In this document: positions 47,338 to 55,198 of the stretch, in pieces
How the letters are laid out: each line of letters opens with the position of its first letter
Position numbering within the stretch: position 1 is the stretch's first letter
From: Bradyrhizobium liaoningense
GTDB lineage: Bacteria; Pseudomonadota; Alphaproteobacteria; Rhizobiales; Xanthobacteraceae
Assembly (NCBI RefSeq): GCF_018130955.1
Contig: NZ_JAFCJM010000036.1
Coordinates: 1-64,000 of the forward strand
Reading direction: 5' to 3'
DNA length: 64,000 nucleotides
Made by a program: the position numbers and the translations under genes
The notes under the pieces: generated by a model
Database searches by the model: none
Seen by the model: the letters and a program-made list of their open reading frames with translations, nothing else
Told to the model about the DNA's origin: nothing

Positions 47338-48283
47338 TTAGCTGCGCAGGTGGTCAACCAGCTTGTGCCGAGTGACATAGCCTGCGTTCACGCCGGGGAT
47401 AATCGTCCGGAATGTTTGACGAAGGTCATTGCCCCATTTTGACAAGACCTCTCGATCCTCCTTTGTTTCCGCTAAGTGTCCTGAGGCGCTCTCAGTGGGG
47501 AACAACCATTTTTGCGCCTGAGACGGATGCATTTGCCTGCGGAACCGAAGCACCCGAATGAGACTCAGGATCATTTGCCGAGATAGCGGGATGTCGAACG
47601 CTCGCTTACTGCCTCCCTTGGGCTTTGGGATGTGGAGCGTACGCCGTCGGAAATTGATGTGTTCGGGTCTGGTCTGCTGCAAGGCGGTGGGTTTTCCGCG
47701 CGTGATTGTAGATGGCCCGCAGCGTCCGCATGCTGCCATTCACGATGTACGGACCGTTCTCCCTAGTAAGCTGATCATGCTTTTTGGCGACGCGAGCGGG
47801 ATCATTCGCGAGATCCAGCAAAGGGGTCTTAAGCCATTCGGAAAAAAGACGTTCAACGTGATCGCGATACCCGCTGATCGTTTTCTCGCTACGGCCTTTT
47901 CGGATCAAGTGAGCTTCCAGGTAGCGTTGCCAAGCCTGCTCCAGGGTAGCGCCCCCTTCAGCACCATTACCATCAGTCGCGGCTTGTTCGGAGTTTCCGT
48001 TCTCCCTCGCTTTCGGGTGCTGCCCCTTGCTGATCTGAGCAAGATATTCCTTGGCAATCGCGCGGGCTGCCCTGGTCGTCAACTCACTGGCGTCACCAAT
48101 CGATACTCATGGAGGAGGCCCGCTTTCCTCGTTGTCTGATATCACCTTGAACAGTGAAGGTCCTTTTTCGCTTCCCGACAACCACGAAGAAGCCTTTCAA
48201 CTCGGTGTCGTGAGCCAGATACCAGCCATCTTCAGGAGTCGGCAGCTGGCGCCGTCACACAATTCCCTTGGGAAGCGATGAAT
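47338..48283 (-). pseudogene. Broken tyrosine integrase (full-length remnant with frameshifts)
   Basis: Read on the minus strand, pieces of one integrase appear in order in changing frames. An arm-binding-like part (GWYLAHDTELKGFFVVVGKR) lies around 48140-48230. A core-binding part (ISGYRDHVERLFSEWLKTPL) lies in the frame 47606-48082. A catalytic part lies in 47338-47739 (RRTLHIPKPKGGSKRAFDIP, WGNDLRQTFRT, the tyrosine in AGYVTRHKL). Frameshifts lie near 48108 and 47700, and the segment with the first catalytic arginine is missing. It cannot be active. Confidence 0.75.
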
Positions 48284-48530
48284 TCACAAACTGCGGGCCG
48301 TGAGAGGGAGGCTTCCGTGGCCGTTGCCATTGCCGTCTGCTCAACAATTGGCGGGATGGCTGCGCGTTACCGCAGCGGCTATCTCGTTCCCGGCGGCGTG
48401 GAGCGTTCTCTCACGCAGAAGCCTTGGCGACCGGTGAACGCCTTCACCTGGAATCATCCACATCCCAAATCCTCGCTCCCACCCCAATCCGTGGACTGCG
48501 CTCAGCTTTCTGATCGCTGATCCCGCATGC

Positions 48531-48908
48531 TCAACGCCCCCCGAGGTAGTGAGCGTCGAGTATCTGCTGCACGGTAGCCATGGAGTGTCCGGTAATCGCC
48601 GCGATTTCGGGCACTGAGCAATTCGACAGTGCGAGCCGGGTGACGGCTGTTCCGCGTAAATCATGGAAGTGCAAATCATTCAGCGACGTTTTTTTGAATG
48701 CCTTGTCCCAGCTCGTTCGGAAACCGTCCTCAGTCCAGGGTCGGCCGAACGAGTCGAGCAAAATGGTGACGGCTGAGCGCTTCTGCTTACGCGCAGTATC
48801 AAGGGCCGCCTTCAGCGGTGGTCCAATCGGGATCGTTACGCGCTGCCGGCCTTTGCTACCGCGCCCCTTTGACTGACGCATCCGGATATACGTGCCATCG
48901 GACACGCT
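48531..48908 (-). pseudogene. C-terminal fragment of a second tyrosine integrase
   Basis: The minus-strand frame encodes the end of a catalytic domain of a different integrase: LHFHDLRGTAVTRLA with the H-x-x-R motif, CSVPEIAAITGHSMATVQQI and the terminal region around DAHYLG, where Y is a candidate nucleophile. The N-terminal domains are missing. The frame is open to 48944, but its first dozen residues overlap RTX-like coding sequence on the other strand, so the true junction is near 48905. Confidence 0.72.
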
Positions 48909-49012
48909 AACGACCTTCGAAAACCTGGTCCAGTCGTCGGTCACGTTCGGCCTGTCGGACGCAGTTCATGCCAACGGCGCGGTCGAGAACATCACGCTGA
49001 CCGGCGCCGGCA
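48898..49012 (+). pseudogene. Scrap of an RTX/VCBS-like repeat protein
   Basis: The plus-strand frame reads SDTLTTFENLVQSSVTFGLS followed by HANGAVENITLTGAG. This is the ENLTLTG type of repeat seen in large secreted hemolysin-type calcium-binding proteins. It begins where the second integrase loses similarity and ends after about 38 residues. It has no start or continuation. Because a type I secretion locus follows, it may be a relic of a former substrate; the family call is tentative. Confidence 0.42.
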
Positions 49013-49143
49013 GACCGTGGCAAGATTTTTATTGCGCAGTAGCTTAAGGACCGTTGGCTGGAGCAATGAGAAGCAAGATGCGGCATTTCTGGTGCGGGAC
49101 CCCATCGGTCGGCGAAAAGAAGCCCTCGCAAGGCATCGATTCA

Positions 49144-49187
49144 TGGTTGTCCCGGCAGGACTCGAACCTGCCTACTAGATTGTTGTG
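49144..49187 (-). other. tRNA 3'-end fragment
   Basis: On the minus strand: T-arm GCAGG-TTCGAGT-CCTGC, acceptor strand CGGGACA, discriminator A and CCA (ending at 49144). Upstream the sequence still resembles an anticodon loop with CAC, but no pairing 5' half exists. It shares an exact 18-bp block (49151-49168) with the fragment at 58806. Such 3' ends mark integration sites. Confidence 0.55.
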
Positions 49188-49364
49188 AGCGGCAGAACAT
49201 TGGTCAGCTTAGTTGATCTTCCTGCGGTTTTGTTCGAGTCCAACAGCTCTCGCTCCGTTTCGTTCGCGCCGTTTCTGGTGCAAAACTGGTGCGGTGCTCC
49301 GAAACTGGCCAGGTCGGCCATGATTGCTTTCACGATCGGCCCTTTGCGGTAGCCTCGGCATGGC

Positions 49365-49427
49365 TCTGGAGCCCGATTTAATCGGTCTGGAGCCCGATTA
49401 AATTGGTCTGGGGCCCCGATTTAATCC
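49365..49427. repeat. Three tandem copies of a 21-bp unit
   Basis: TCTGGAGCCCGATTTAATCGG, 21 bases less one in key content, is followed by two near copies beginning at 49386 and 49407. The constant parts are TCTGG, GCCCGATT and AAT. The array lies about 135 bases before the start of the membrane-anchored gene at 49562. The unit could be a set of binding sites. The rest of 49013-49561 has no gene apart from the tRNA fragment. Confidence 0.7.
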
Positions 49428-49561
49428 GCCTATCCAGGCATGTGCCGGACAACCGCGTGCGTTTAATGAGCGTTTAACGCTTTTGCGCAACAGATAGATC
49501 ACCAGCGCGGAATTAGTCCTAATTAACTGTGCGAGCCGAGCTCCCGAGGGAGGGGAATCGG

Positions 49562-50146
49562 ATGGGACTGCTTTTTGTTGGAGTGCTGGCAGGAGTCCTG
49601 ATCGGCTTTGGCTGGTTCGCGCCTTCCCGAGGGTATTTTCTTGGCTGCGCGTCACCCCCCTGTTTCGACAGGGTTGCAATCGCCCGACCCGCGCAGCCAA
49701 CGCCGACGGCATTGGCGCCGGATCCTGCGATCGTCAAATCGAATACTGCAACTCCGGCAAGGTCCGGCAAGAAATCATCTCCAAAGAAGCGCGGATCGGT
49801 CGATCTCGCCAAGGCGGCGTCCCCGCTGACGAGGATCAGCGTCCCGGCATCCGAACGGCCCGCGGAAGTATCAGATCCTGTCCTGGAAAAGGCGAAGGTC
49901 ACCATCGCGACGAAGATGGAGGATCCAGGATCGGCCGAATTCACCGATATGAAACGCACAATACGAAAGAACACGCTTGGACGCCCCGTGGATACGATTT
50001 GCGGGCGTGTGAAAGGAAGAAGCGCATCAGGCGGCGAGACCGGAGAGAGACCGTTTCTTTATCTCGTGAAGGAGGATGAAGCATATGTCGTCGACGGCAA
50101 GTCGGGGTCGGCGGCGTCAACGGCGTATCGAAATATCTGCAATTAG
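49562..50146 (+). CDS. Membrane-anchored hypothetical protein
   Basis: A 194-residue protein. A hydrophobic segment at residues 3-19 acts as anchor or signal. A proline/alanine-rich linker follows with two cysteines near residues 29 and 34. The conserved C-terminal part (about 108-194) carries AKVTIATKMEDPGSAEF, DTICGRVKGRSASGGETGER and a terminal AYRNICN. That C-terminal domain looks like one found in many rhizobial hypothetical proteins, from memory, with two cysteines that could pair. Start at ATG 49562 behind GAGGGAGGGG. Function unknown; likely periplasmic. Confidence 0.75.
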   Translation: MGLLFVGVLAGVLIGFGWFAPSRGYFLGCASPPCFDRVAIARPAQPTPTALAPDPAIVKSNTATPARSGKKSSPKKRGSVDLAKAASPLTRISVPASERPAEVSDPVLEKAKVTIATKMEDPGSAEFTDMKRTIRKNTLGRPVDTICGRVKGRSASGGETGERPFLYLVKEDEAYVVDGKSGSAASTAYRNICN

Positions 50147-50362
50147 GGAATGCGTCGACTGCGTAACCGCGCGGTACGCGCCCAAATGATTTGAGCGGAA
50201 AGAATTTCCACCCAGGCGCGCCAGGTAATCCCGCAGTGGATAAGGCACTGGCGGCGGCACTGCGCAGCTCTCGTGATGATGCATTCAGGACGAATGCAGC
50301 AGCAGGGGAGACGCAATACGGAATGGGAATATCACGGAAGCTCTTTTCATATCGAGGAAATC

Positions 50363-51145
50363 ATGGACGACATAACCAACTCCTCAAAGCGGCTCGATGG
50401 ATCGCTTCACTTGCCGGTTCTGGTGATCGTCGAACCGCTCCTGTTGTCTCGCACGTGTATTCTGACCGTCCTCAAGCGGGAATTGGCGGAATTCGAGATC
50501 CTCGACATGGCAACGGTCGAAAGCCTGGACTGCACGTCAACCCGCGATGTTCGTCTGGTGGTGCTGAGTATCGCAGACAAGCCCATCGACGATCCCTCGG
50601 TTGAGGGCAATCTCGCCTTCGTTGCGGAGTGTTGTCCCAACGCCGCCGTTGCAGTCCTGTCAAACCATGACGACGAGCCGACCGTGCAGGCCGCCATGCA
50701 GCGGGGCGTGCGCGGCTTTCTTTCTAGCTCGCTGCCGATCGAGATCGCCATAGCCGGCCTGCGCCTTGTCCTTGTCGGCGGCGTCTACAGGCCGTTGCCC
50801 GTGGCCGGGATGAACAGGATACCGGATTTTGAGCCGCCAGATGCGCGCGGGCTTGCGCCCGCATATCTTGTGAACGAGGGAGCCAGAGTGACTATCGACA
50901 GGAGCGTGACGGATCTCACGCCTCGTGAGCAACACGTTCTGGCCGAATTGGAACTCGGCCTGCCCAACAAGCTGATCGCCGCCAAATTGAACCTCTCGGA
51001 AAGCACGGTCAAAATGCACATCCAGCATATCATGAGGAAATGTGCTGCGCACAATCGGACGGAAGCCGTGCTCCGCTGGCGCGGCCGGTTGCCGGCGCAG
51101 GGGCGCGATCACGACCCCGGCGCAGCCCCAATGCTGGAGACCTAA
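50363..51145 (+). CDS. LuxR/NarL-type regulator with an incomplete receiver domain
   Basis: A 260-residue protein with an N-terminal receiver-like domain (about 17-140) and a C-terminal LuxR helix-turn-helix (184-245; LTPREQHVLAELELGLPNKL). At the position of the phosphorylated aspartate the strand reads VRLVVLSIAD, so a serine (S69) replaces the usual acid and normal phosphorylation is unlikely. Start at ATG 50363 behind GAGGA. Its stop overlaps that of the convergent HlyD gene (CTAA at 51142-51145). It is the natural candidate regulator of the secretion locus. Confidence 0.85.
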   Translation: MDDITNSSKRLDGSLHLPVLVIVEPLLLSRTCILTVLKRELAEFEILDMATVESLDCTSTRDVRLVVLSIADKPIDDPSVEGNLAFVAECCPNAAVAVLSNHDDEPTVQAAMQRGVRGFLSSSLPIEIAIAGLRLVLVGGVYRPLPVAGMNRIPDFEPPDARGLAPAYLVNEGARVTIDRSVTDLTPREQHVLAELELGLPNKLIAAKLNLSESTVKMHIQHIMRKCAAHNRTEAVLRWRGRLPAQGRDHDPGAAPMLET

Positions 51146-52614
51146 TCCTCTCTGAATGCACCACGGAAGCTGTCGAGCAGGGGTCTGAGCGCGTAGAGAG
51201 CCACGGTACCGCGCCCTGTCGTGATGAACACTTGAACCGGCATGCCGGGGACGATCTGGATGTCGTTTGCGACGATCTGCGCGTCGTCGATCCGGATTTT
51301 GGTCGCGTAGTATGGCTGGTCGGTACGCTTGTCGAGGAGCCGGTCTGCGGACACGTGCACGACAGTTCCCTTCAGGCGAGGCACGCGACGCTGATTGTAC
51401 GGTATGAGGTGAACCTCGGCATTGAGGCCGGGATGAACCACATCGATGTCCTCGGGCCTCAGGCGCGCGGTCACGATGAGGCGGTCTTGCCGGGGCACCA
51501 GGTCCATGAGCGGAGCACCCGCTCCGATGACGCCGCCGGCCGTATGAATCCGCAGATCGGTTATCACGCCGTCCTCGGGCGCCTTGATTTCTGTTCGCGA
51601 TAGCTGGTCCCTGGCCGCAAGCAACCGCTCGCGGAACTGGAATATCTGGTTCTGTGCTTCACGAAGCGACTGTGCGATCTCGTTCTGCCTCTCGCTCTCG
51701 AGTTTGAACAATGTGGCCTGCTGTTCGCTGATGACCTGCGCGGCGCGGGAAATCTGCGCGGCGATCTCGCCGCGGCGGCCCTCAACGTCGGCCAGCTCGC
51801 GCTGCAGGTTCAGGAGTCGCGGCCGCCGTTCGAGCCCCTTGTTGACGAGGGTCGCGACCATATCCAGTTCCTCCCGGACGATGTTGACCCGCTGCCCGGT
51901 GGCGCTCTCCTGCGCTGTGAGACCTTCGATCTCCTTCTCGACTTGACGCCTTCGTTCGCGAATGACCGCAAGCTGCGACTCGTGAACCTGCAGGCGTGCC
52001 TGAAAAATGAACTGTTGAGCCGATACCGCGGCGGCGGCGACTCCGTTCTGCCTGCTGTCCTGTTCCAGCTCGTCCGGAATCGCGATCCTCTCAAATCTCT
52101 GCTGCTCGGCTTGAAGCCGTGCGGCACGAGCAACTGCATCCCACAATTGGCCTTGAAGGCTTTGCATCTCCGAGCCGGCCCGGGTGTCGTCCAGCGCGAT
52201 CAGCGTTTGGCCGCTTCGCACGATATCGCCATCCGAAACCAGGATCCTTTTGACGATACCGCCTTCCAGATGCTGAATCGTCTTGCGGCTCGATTCCGAT
52301 TCCACGACGCCGGACGCGATCGCGGCGCTCTCGAGAGGTGCGAGGCTCGCCCATGTACCAAGCCCCAGCATGAAGCAGAGCACCATCAGATTGCCCGCGA
52401 CGGTGATACCGCGAAGCCTTGCGCGTGGAGAGGTCGGCGTGGGCGTCGAGCACCATGGAAATTCCAGAGGCTCGAAATCGTCGATTGCGGTCACCACGAC
52501 GCCAGATCGTCGGGCGGGCGGGGGGCTCGCCGGCGCTCGCCTGAGCTGGTCCCAGATCATGGGAAGTCTCGAGACGGCGGGAAGCATCCGGATGGTGAGA
52601 GAGTTCCAGATCAT
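51142..52614 (-). CDS. Type I secretion membrane-fusion protein (HlyD family)
   Basis: A 490-residue adaptor. It has an N-terminal cytosolic tail, a membrane span at about residues 70-92, and a lipoyl-like half-motif (QHLEGGIVKRILVSDGDIV). A long coiled-coil region (about 160-330) and the C-terminal beta-barrel domain with DVVHPGLNAEVHLIPYN follow. It links the inner-membrane ABC exporter to an outer-membrane TolC channel, which is not encoded in this window. It overlaps the exporter gene by ATGA and is read after it. Confidence 0.92.
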   Translation of the reverse strand: MIWNSLTIRMLPAVSRLPMIWDQLRRAPASPPPARRSGVVVTAIDDFEPLEFPWCSTPTPTSPRARLRGITVAGNLMVLCFMLGLGTWASLAPLESAAIASGVVESESSRKTIQHLEGGIVKRILVSDGDIVRSGQTLIALDDTRAGSEMQSLQGQLWDAVARAARLQAEQQRFERIAIPDELEQDSRQNGVAAAAVSAQQFIFQARLQVHESQLAVIRERRRQVEKEIEGLTAQESATGQRVNIVREELDMVATLVNKGLERRPRLLNLQRELADVEGRRGEIAAQISRAAQVISEQQATLFKLESERQNEIAQSLREAQNQIFQFRERLLAARDQLSRTEIKAPEDGVITDLRIHTAGGVIGAGAPLMDLVPRQDRLIVTARLRPEDIDVVHPGLNAEVHLIPYNQRRVPRLKGTVVHVSADRLLDKRTDQPYYATKIRIDDAQIVANDIQIVPGMPVQVFITTGRGTVALYALRPLLDSFRGAFRED

Positions 52615-54347
52615 GGCGCTATCTGTGAAGTAACCTGGGGTCGGCTCAGGTGCCGTTCAAAGATGTCCTCGCTGTCGCCGAAGGCGGCGACCGCACCGTC
52701 TTCCATGATGGCAATCTTGTCCGTGGCGGCGAGGAGACCCATCCTGTGAGTGACGACAACAAGGATGACACCTGCGAGCTTCATGCGCTCGATGGCATCC
52801 AGGAGCATTCGCTCGCCCCCATAGTCGAGGCTGGCGTTAGGTTCGTCGAGAACGATGAGGCGTGGACTGCCGAAAAAGGCGCGGGCAAGACCGAGGCGCT
52901 GCCGATACCCGCGTGAGAAGGTTGTTTCACTGTGAACCACCGTGTCGTAACCCTGCGGCAGGCGCATGATCGCCCCATGGATTCCGGCGAGCTTGGCCGC
53001 TTCGACGACCTTACGCCGGTCGGCATCTTCTAGGCGTGCGATGATGTCGTTGATGGTGTCGCCGATCAGGTTGATGTCCTGGGGGAGATATCCGAGGCGG
53101 TCGCCGTTCCGGCCATCGCGAAGCAGCGAGACGTCGGTATTGTCAAGGAGGACACGGCCATGCGTCGGCATCGACAGCCCGGCGATCACCTGGCCGAGCA
53201 AGGACTTGCCTGACCCGGACGGACCGATAATGCCCAGGCATTCTCCGGGCATGAGGCTGAACGAGACGCCGTTCAGCAGAAGATGGTCGGTCCCCGCAAG
53301 CCACACGCCGACATTGTCAACGACGAGGCCGCTTCGCGCCTGCGGCGGGAAAACCCCCGCGGTCTCTTGTGGGGCGATGGGGAATGCGGCGAGAAGTGCG
53401 CCGAGCCGCTGACAGGCGCTCACCGCCGTCACGAGTGATTTCCAGCCTGCGACTGCACTTTCTACCGGCGCGAGCGCCCGGCTGAACATCAGCGTGGAAG
53501 CAAAGATGATTGCCGGACTCTTCCCGTGATCGAGGACGAGCCACGCGGCGGCCCCCATGATCAAGACCTGCGACAGCGCGCGAACCGGCTTGGTGACCAG
53601 TGAGACGATCTCGCCGCGCCGAAGTGCTACGTCGTGCTCTCTGCGCGCGTGCTGCGCGTCATCGTGGATCATGCGCGCAGCGCTATCGAACATTCCCATG
53701 GCGCGGATCATGTGGATGTTGCCCGCGGCAGTCTGGAGGCGAACGCTGCTTCTGGACAGCGCGGCGCCGGATCTGCGCAGAACGTCTTCCGTGACCAGCT
53801 CTCCGGCAATCGTGAGCGCGAACAGGAGGGCGATGCAGCAGGCGCCGACCACGCCAAGCAGGGGATGGATCAGAACGAGGACAAGGAGGAACAAGGGCGC
53901 CCAGAGCGCGTCGAACAGCATCGTACATGCGCCGGACTCGATGAACTGGCGCAGCACGGTGAGATCCCGATATGCGCCAGACGCTTGCGTCCAATCGCTG
54001 CGAAATGCCGATTCGAGGCCGGCCGAAAGCACACAAGGACGAAGGCGATCGTCGAGCCAGCCGCCGAGGCGTCCAAGGACGGCGCGCCGCAATGCATCGA
54101 ACACGCCGCCGACGACCACCGTGATCGCGACAATGAGCGTGAGCAGAAGCAGCGTGTCGCCGCTCCGGCTCGACAACACCCGGTCGTAGATCTGAAGAAG
54201 ATAGATGGAGGGCGCAAACAGAAGCAGATTGTAGCTGCAGCTGTAGGCGAAAACGAGAGCTAGCGGTCCCGCGCAGGACCGGAGGGCTGCGTGCAGTGGC
54301 GTCCGGATCTGCGGCAGGATGGGCAACCGAATGGGCGGCATCAGCAT
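52611..54347 (-). CDS. Type I secretion ABC exporter (PrtD type)
   Basis: A 578-residue fused membrane domain plus ATPase, without an N-terminal peptidase or CLD domain, as in PrtD/LipB-type exporters. Hydrophobic segments lie at about 25-50, 62-82 and 150-185. Walker A GPSGSGKS is at 375-382, Walker B LIVLDEP at 497-503 and the switch histidine at 534. The signature motif is FSRGY (477-481) instead of LSGGQ: the serine and one glycine are kept but the other positions are changed. I start it at ATG 54347; the upstream TTG frame looks unlikely. It should export the adjacent repeat proteins. Confidence 0.9.
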   Translation of the reverse strand: MLMPPIRLPILPQIRTPLHAALRSCAGPLALVFAYSCSYNLLLFAPSIYLLQIYDRVLSSRSGDTLLLLTLIVAITVVVGGVFDALRRAVLGRLGGWLDDRLRPCVLSAGLESAFRSDWTQASGAYRDLTVLRQFIESGACTMLFDALWAPLFLLVLVLIHPLLGVVGACCIALLFALTIAGELVTEDVLRRSGAALSRSSVRLQTAAGNIHMIRAMGMFDSAARMIHDDAQHARREHDVALRRGEIVSLVTKPVRALSQVLIMGAAAWLVLDHGKSPAIIFASTLMFSRALAPVESAVAGWKSLVTAVSACQRLGALLAAFPIAPQETAGVFPPQARSGLVVDNVGVWLAGTDHLLLNGVSFSLMPGECLGIIGPSGSGKSLLGQVIAGLSMPTHGRVLLDNTDVSLLRDGRNGDRLGYLPQDINLIGDTINDIIARLEDADRRKVVEAAKLAGIHGAIMRLPQGYDTVVHSETTFSRGYRQRLGLARAFFGSPRLIVLDEPNASLDYGGERMLLDAIERMKLAGVILVVVTHRMGLLAATDKIAIMEDGAVAAFGDSEDIFERHLSRPQVTSQIAP

Positions 54348-54488
54348 GATCGTCACCGCCTGAAATCGAGATCCGGCGCACTTGGCCGATGGCCAACGCA
54401 ATCCGGCAACGGCATCGGTAGATCATTGGCGTGAATTCCAGGACCGGCGGCCGCGGCCGCCGGTCCCGCCAGTCGGACGAGCAGCTGG

Positions 54489-54947
54489 TCAGAGCGTATC
54501 GAGATGGAAGGTCACTCCGCCACCCCATGCGAAGTTGCCGTCTCCGCCATCGCCGCCGATGCCGGCCACAACTTCCTGGTGCTGGTCCACCATGACCTTG
54601 TTGATCTGGGTGGCATCCGTATTGGCGTAGACCTTGGAGGTATCGTAGCCGCTGTAGGACTTCTGGCTTCCGTTCGACTCGGCGTCTCCGCCATGGGCCT
54701 TGGCGAACCACGAGGCCTTGGCGTTGGCGCCGCCGGCATCCCAATCCGCCGTCTGTTTGACGTGATCGCCGGTGTTGACGTGCACGTCGGCACCTTCCGC
54801 CTTGTTGGTCGGATCGTAGTTGACAGTCGGCTTGCTGATGATGGCTCCCTTGAAAGTACCGTCGCCGCCATTTCCGGCACTTTGACCACCGGTGTCGATC
54901 GATTTGACTTTGATCGTATCCGAGATGTTGATTGCCTTTGGCATCAT
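54489..54947 (-). CDS. Small glycine-rich protein with one split copy of the repeat unit; candidate secreted substrate
   Basis: A 152-residue protein with no signal peptide. The first half of the unit lies at about residues 22-47 (SAGNGGDGTFKG, then YDPTN). The second half is at about 106-133 (VYANTDATQINKVMVDQ, then AGIGGDGGDGNFAWGG). They are separated by roughly 60 residues rich in G, A, K and D. The C-terminus is VTFHLDTL. This is the same module that occurs four times in the 472-residue neighbour. GGAGG precedes ATG 54947. It lies directly upstream of the exporter gene on the same strand. I do not recognise the family. Confidence 0.75.
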   Translation of the reverse strand: MMPKAINISDTIKVKSIDTGGQSAGNGGDGTFKGAIISKPTVNYDPTNKAEGADVHVNTGDHVKQTADWDAGGANAKASWFAKAHGGDAESNGSQKSYSGYDTSKVYANTDATQINKVMVDQHQEVVAGIGGDGGDGNFAWGGGVTFHLDTL

Positions 54948-55081
54948 TTGAGGCCTCCGTCGTTTTGTTGGCTGTCGTGCAACATCCATCCCGATCAGGC
55001 GGACGCGCACGGCAAGTCTGATCCGCTCGTGCGCGAGGGCGATAGATGTCAAATCGGACACCATCCGGTTTGGTGGGCTGA

Positions 55082-55095
55082 CGTACGAAAGTACG
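55082..55095. promoter_or_regulatory. Short perfect palindrome upstream of the small repeat protein
   Basis: CGTAC-GAAA-GTACG lies in the 250-bp gap between the two repeat-protein genes, 135 bases before the start of the smaller one. It may be a regulator site or a transcript hairpin; the sequence alone does not decide. Confidence 0.3.
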
Positions 55096-55198
55096 ACATT
55101 TCGTCAGGGGAGGGCGCCTCTGCGCGGGCTTTGCACGCGAAGAGTGGCGACGGCGCGTGCCGCGATGCGATCGGCCATGCGAGAGATGCGACGTTTCG

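Noticed and set aside
48898..48944. Extension of the second integrase to the upstream ATG at 48944
   Set aside because: These codons overlap the RTX-like frame and lack integrase similarity, so the apparent start is a junction artefact.
49365..49427. CRISPR array
   Set aside because: The three 21-bp units are directly adjacent with no spacers, and no cas genes are in the window.
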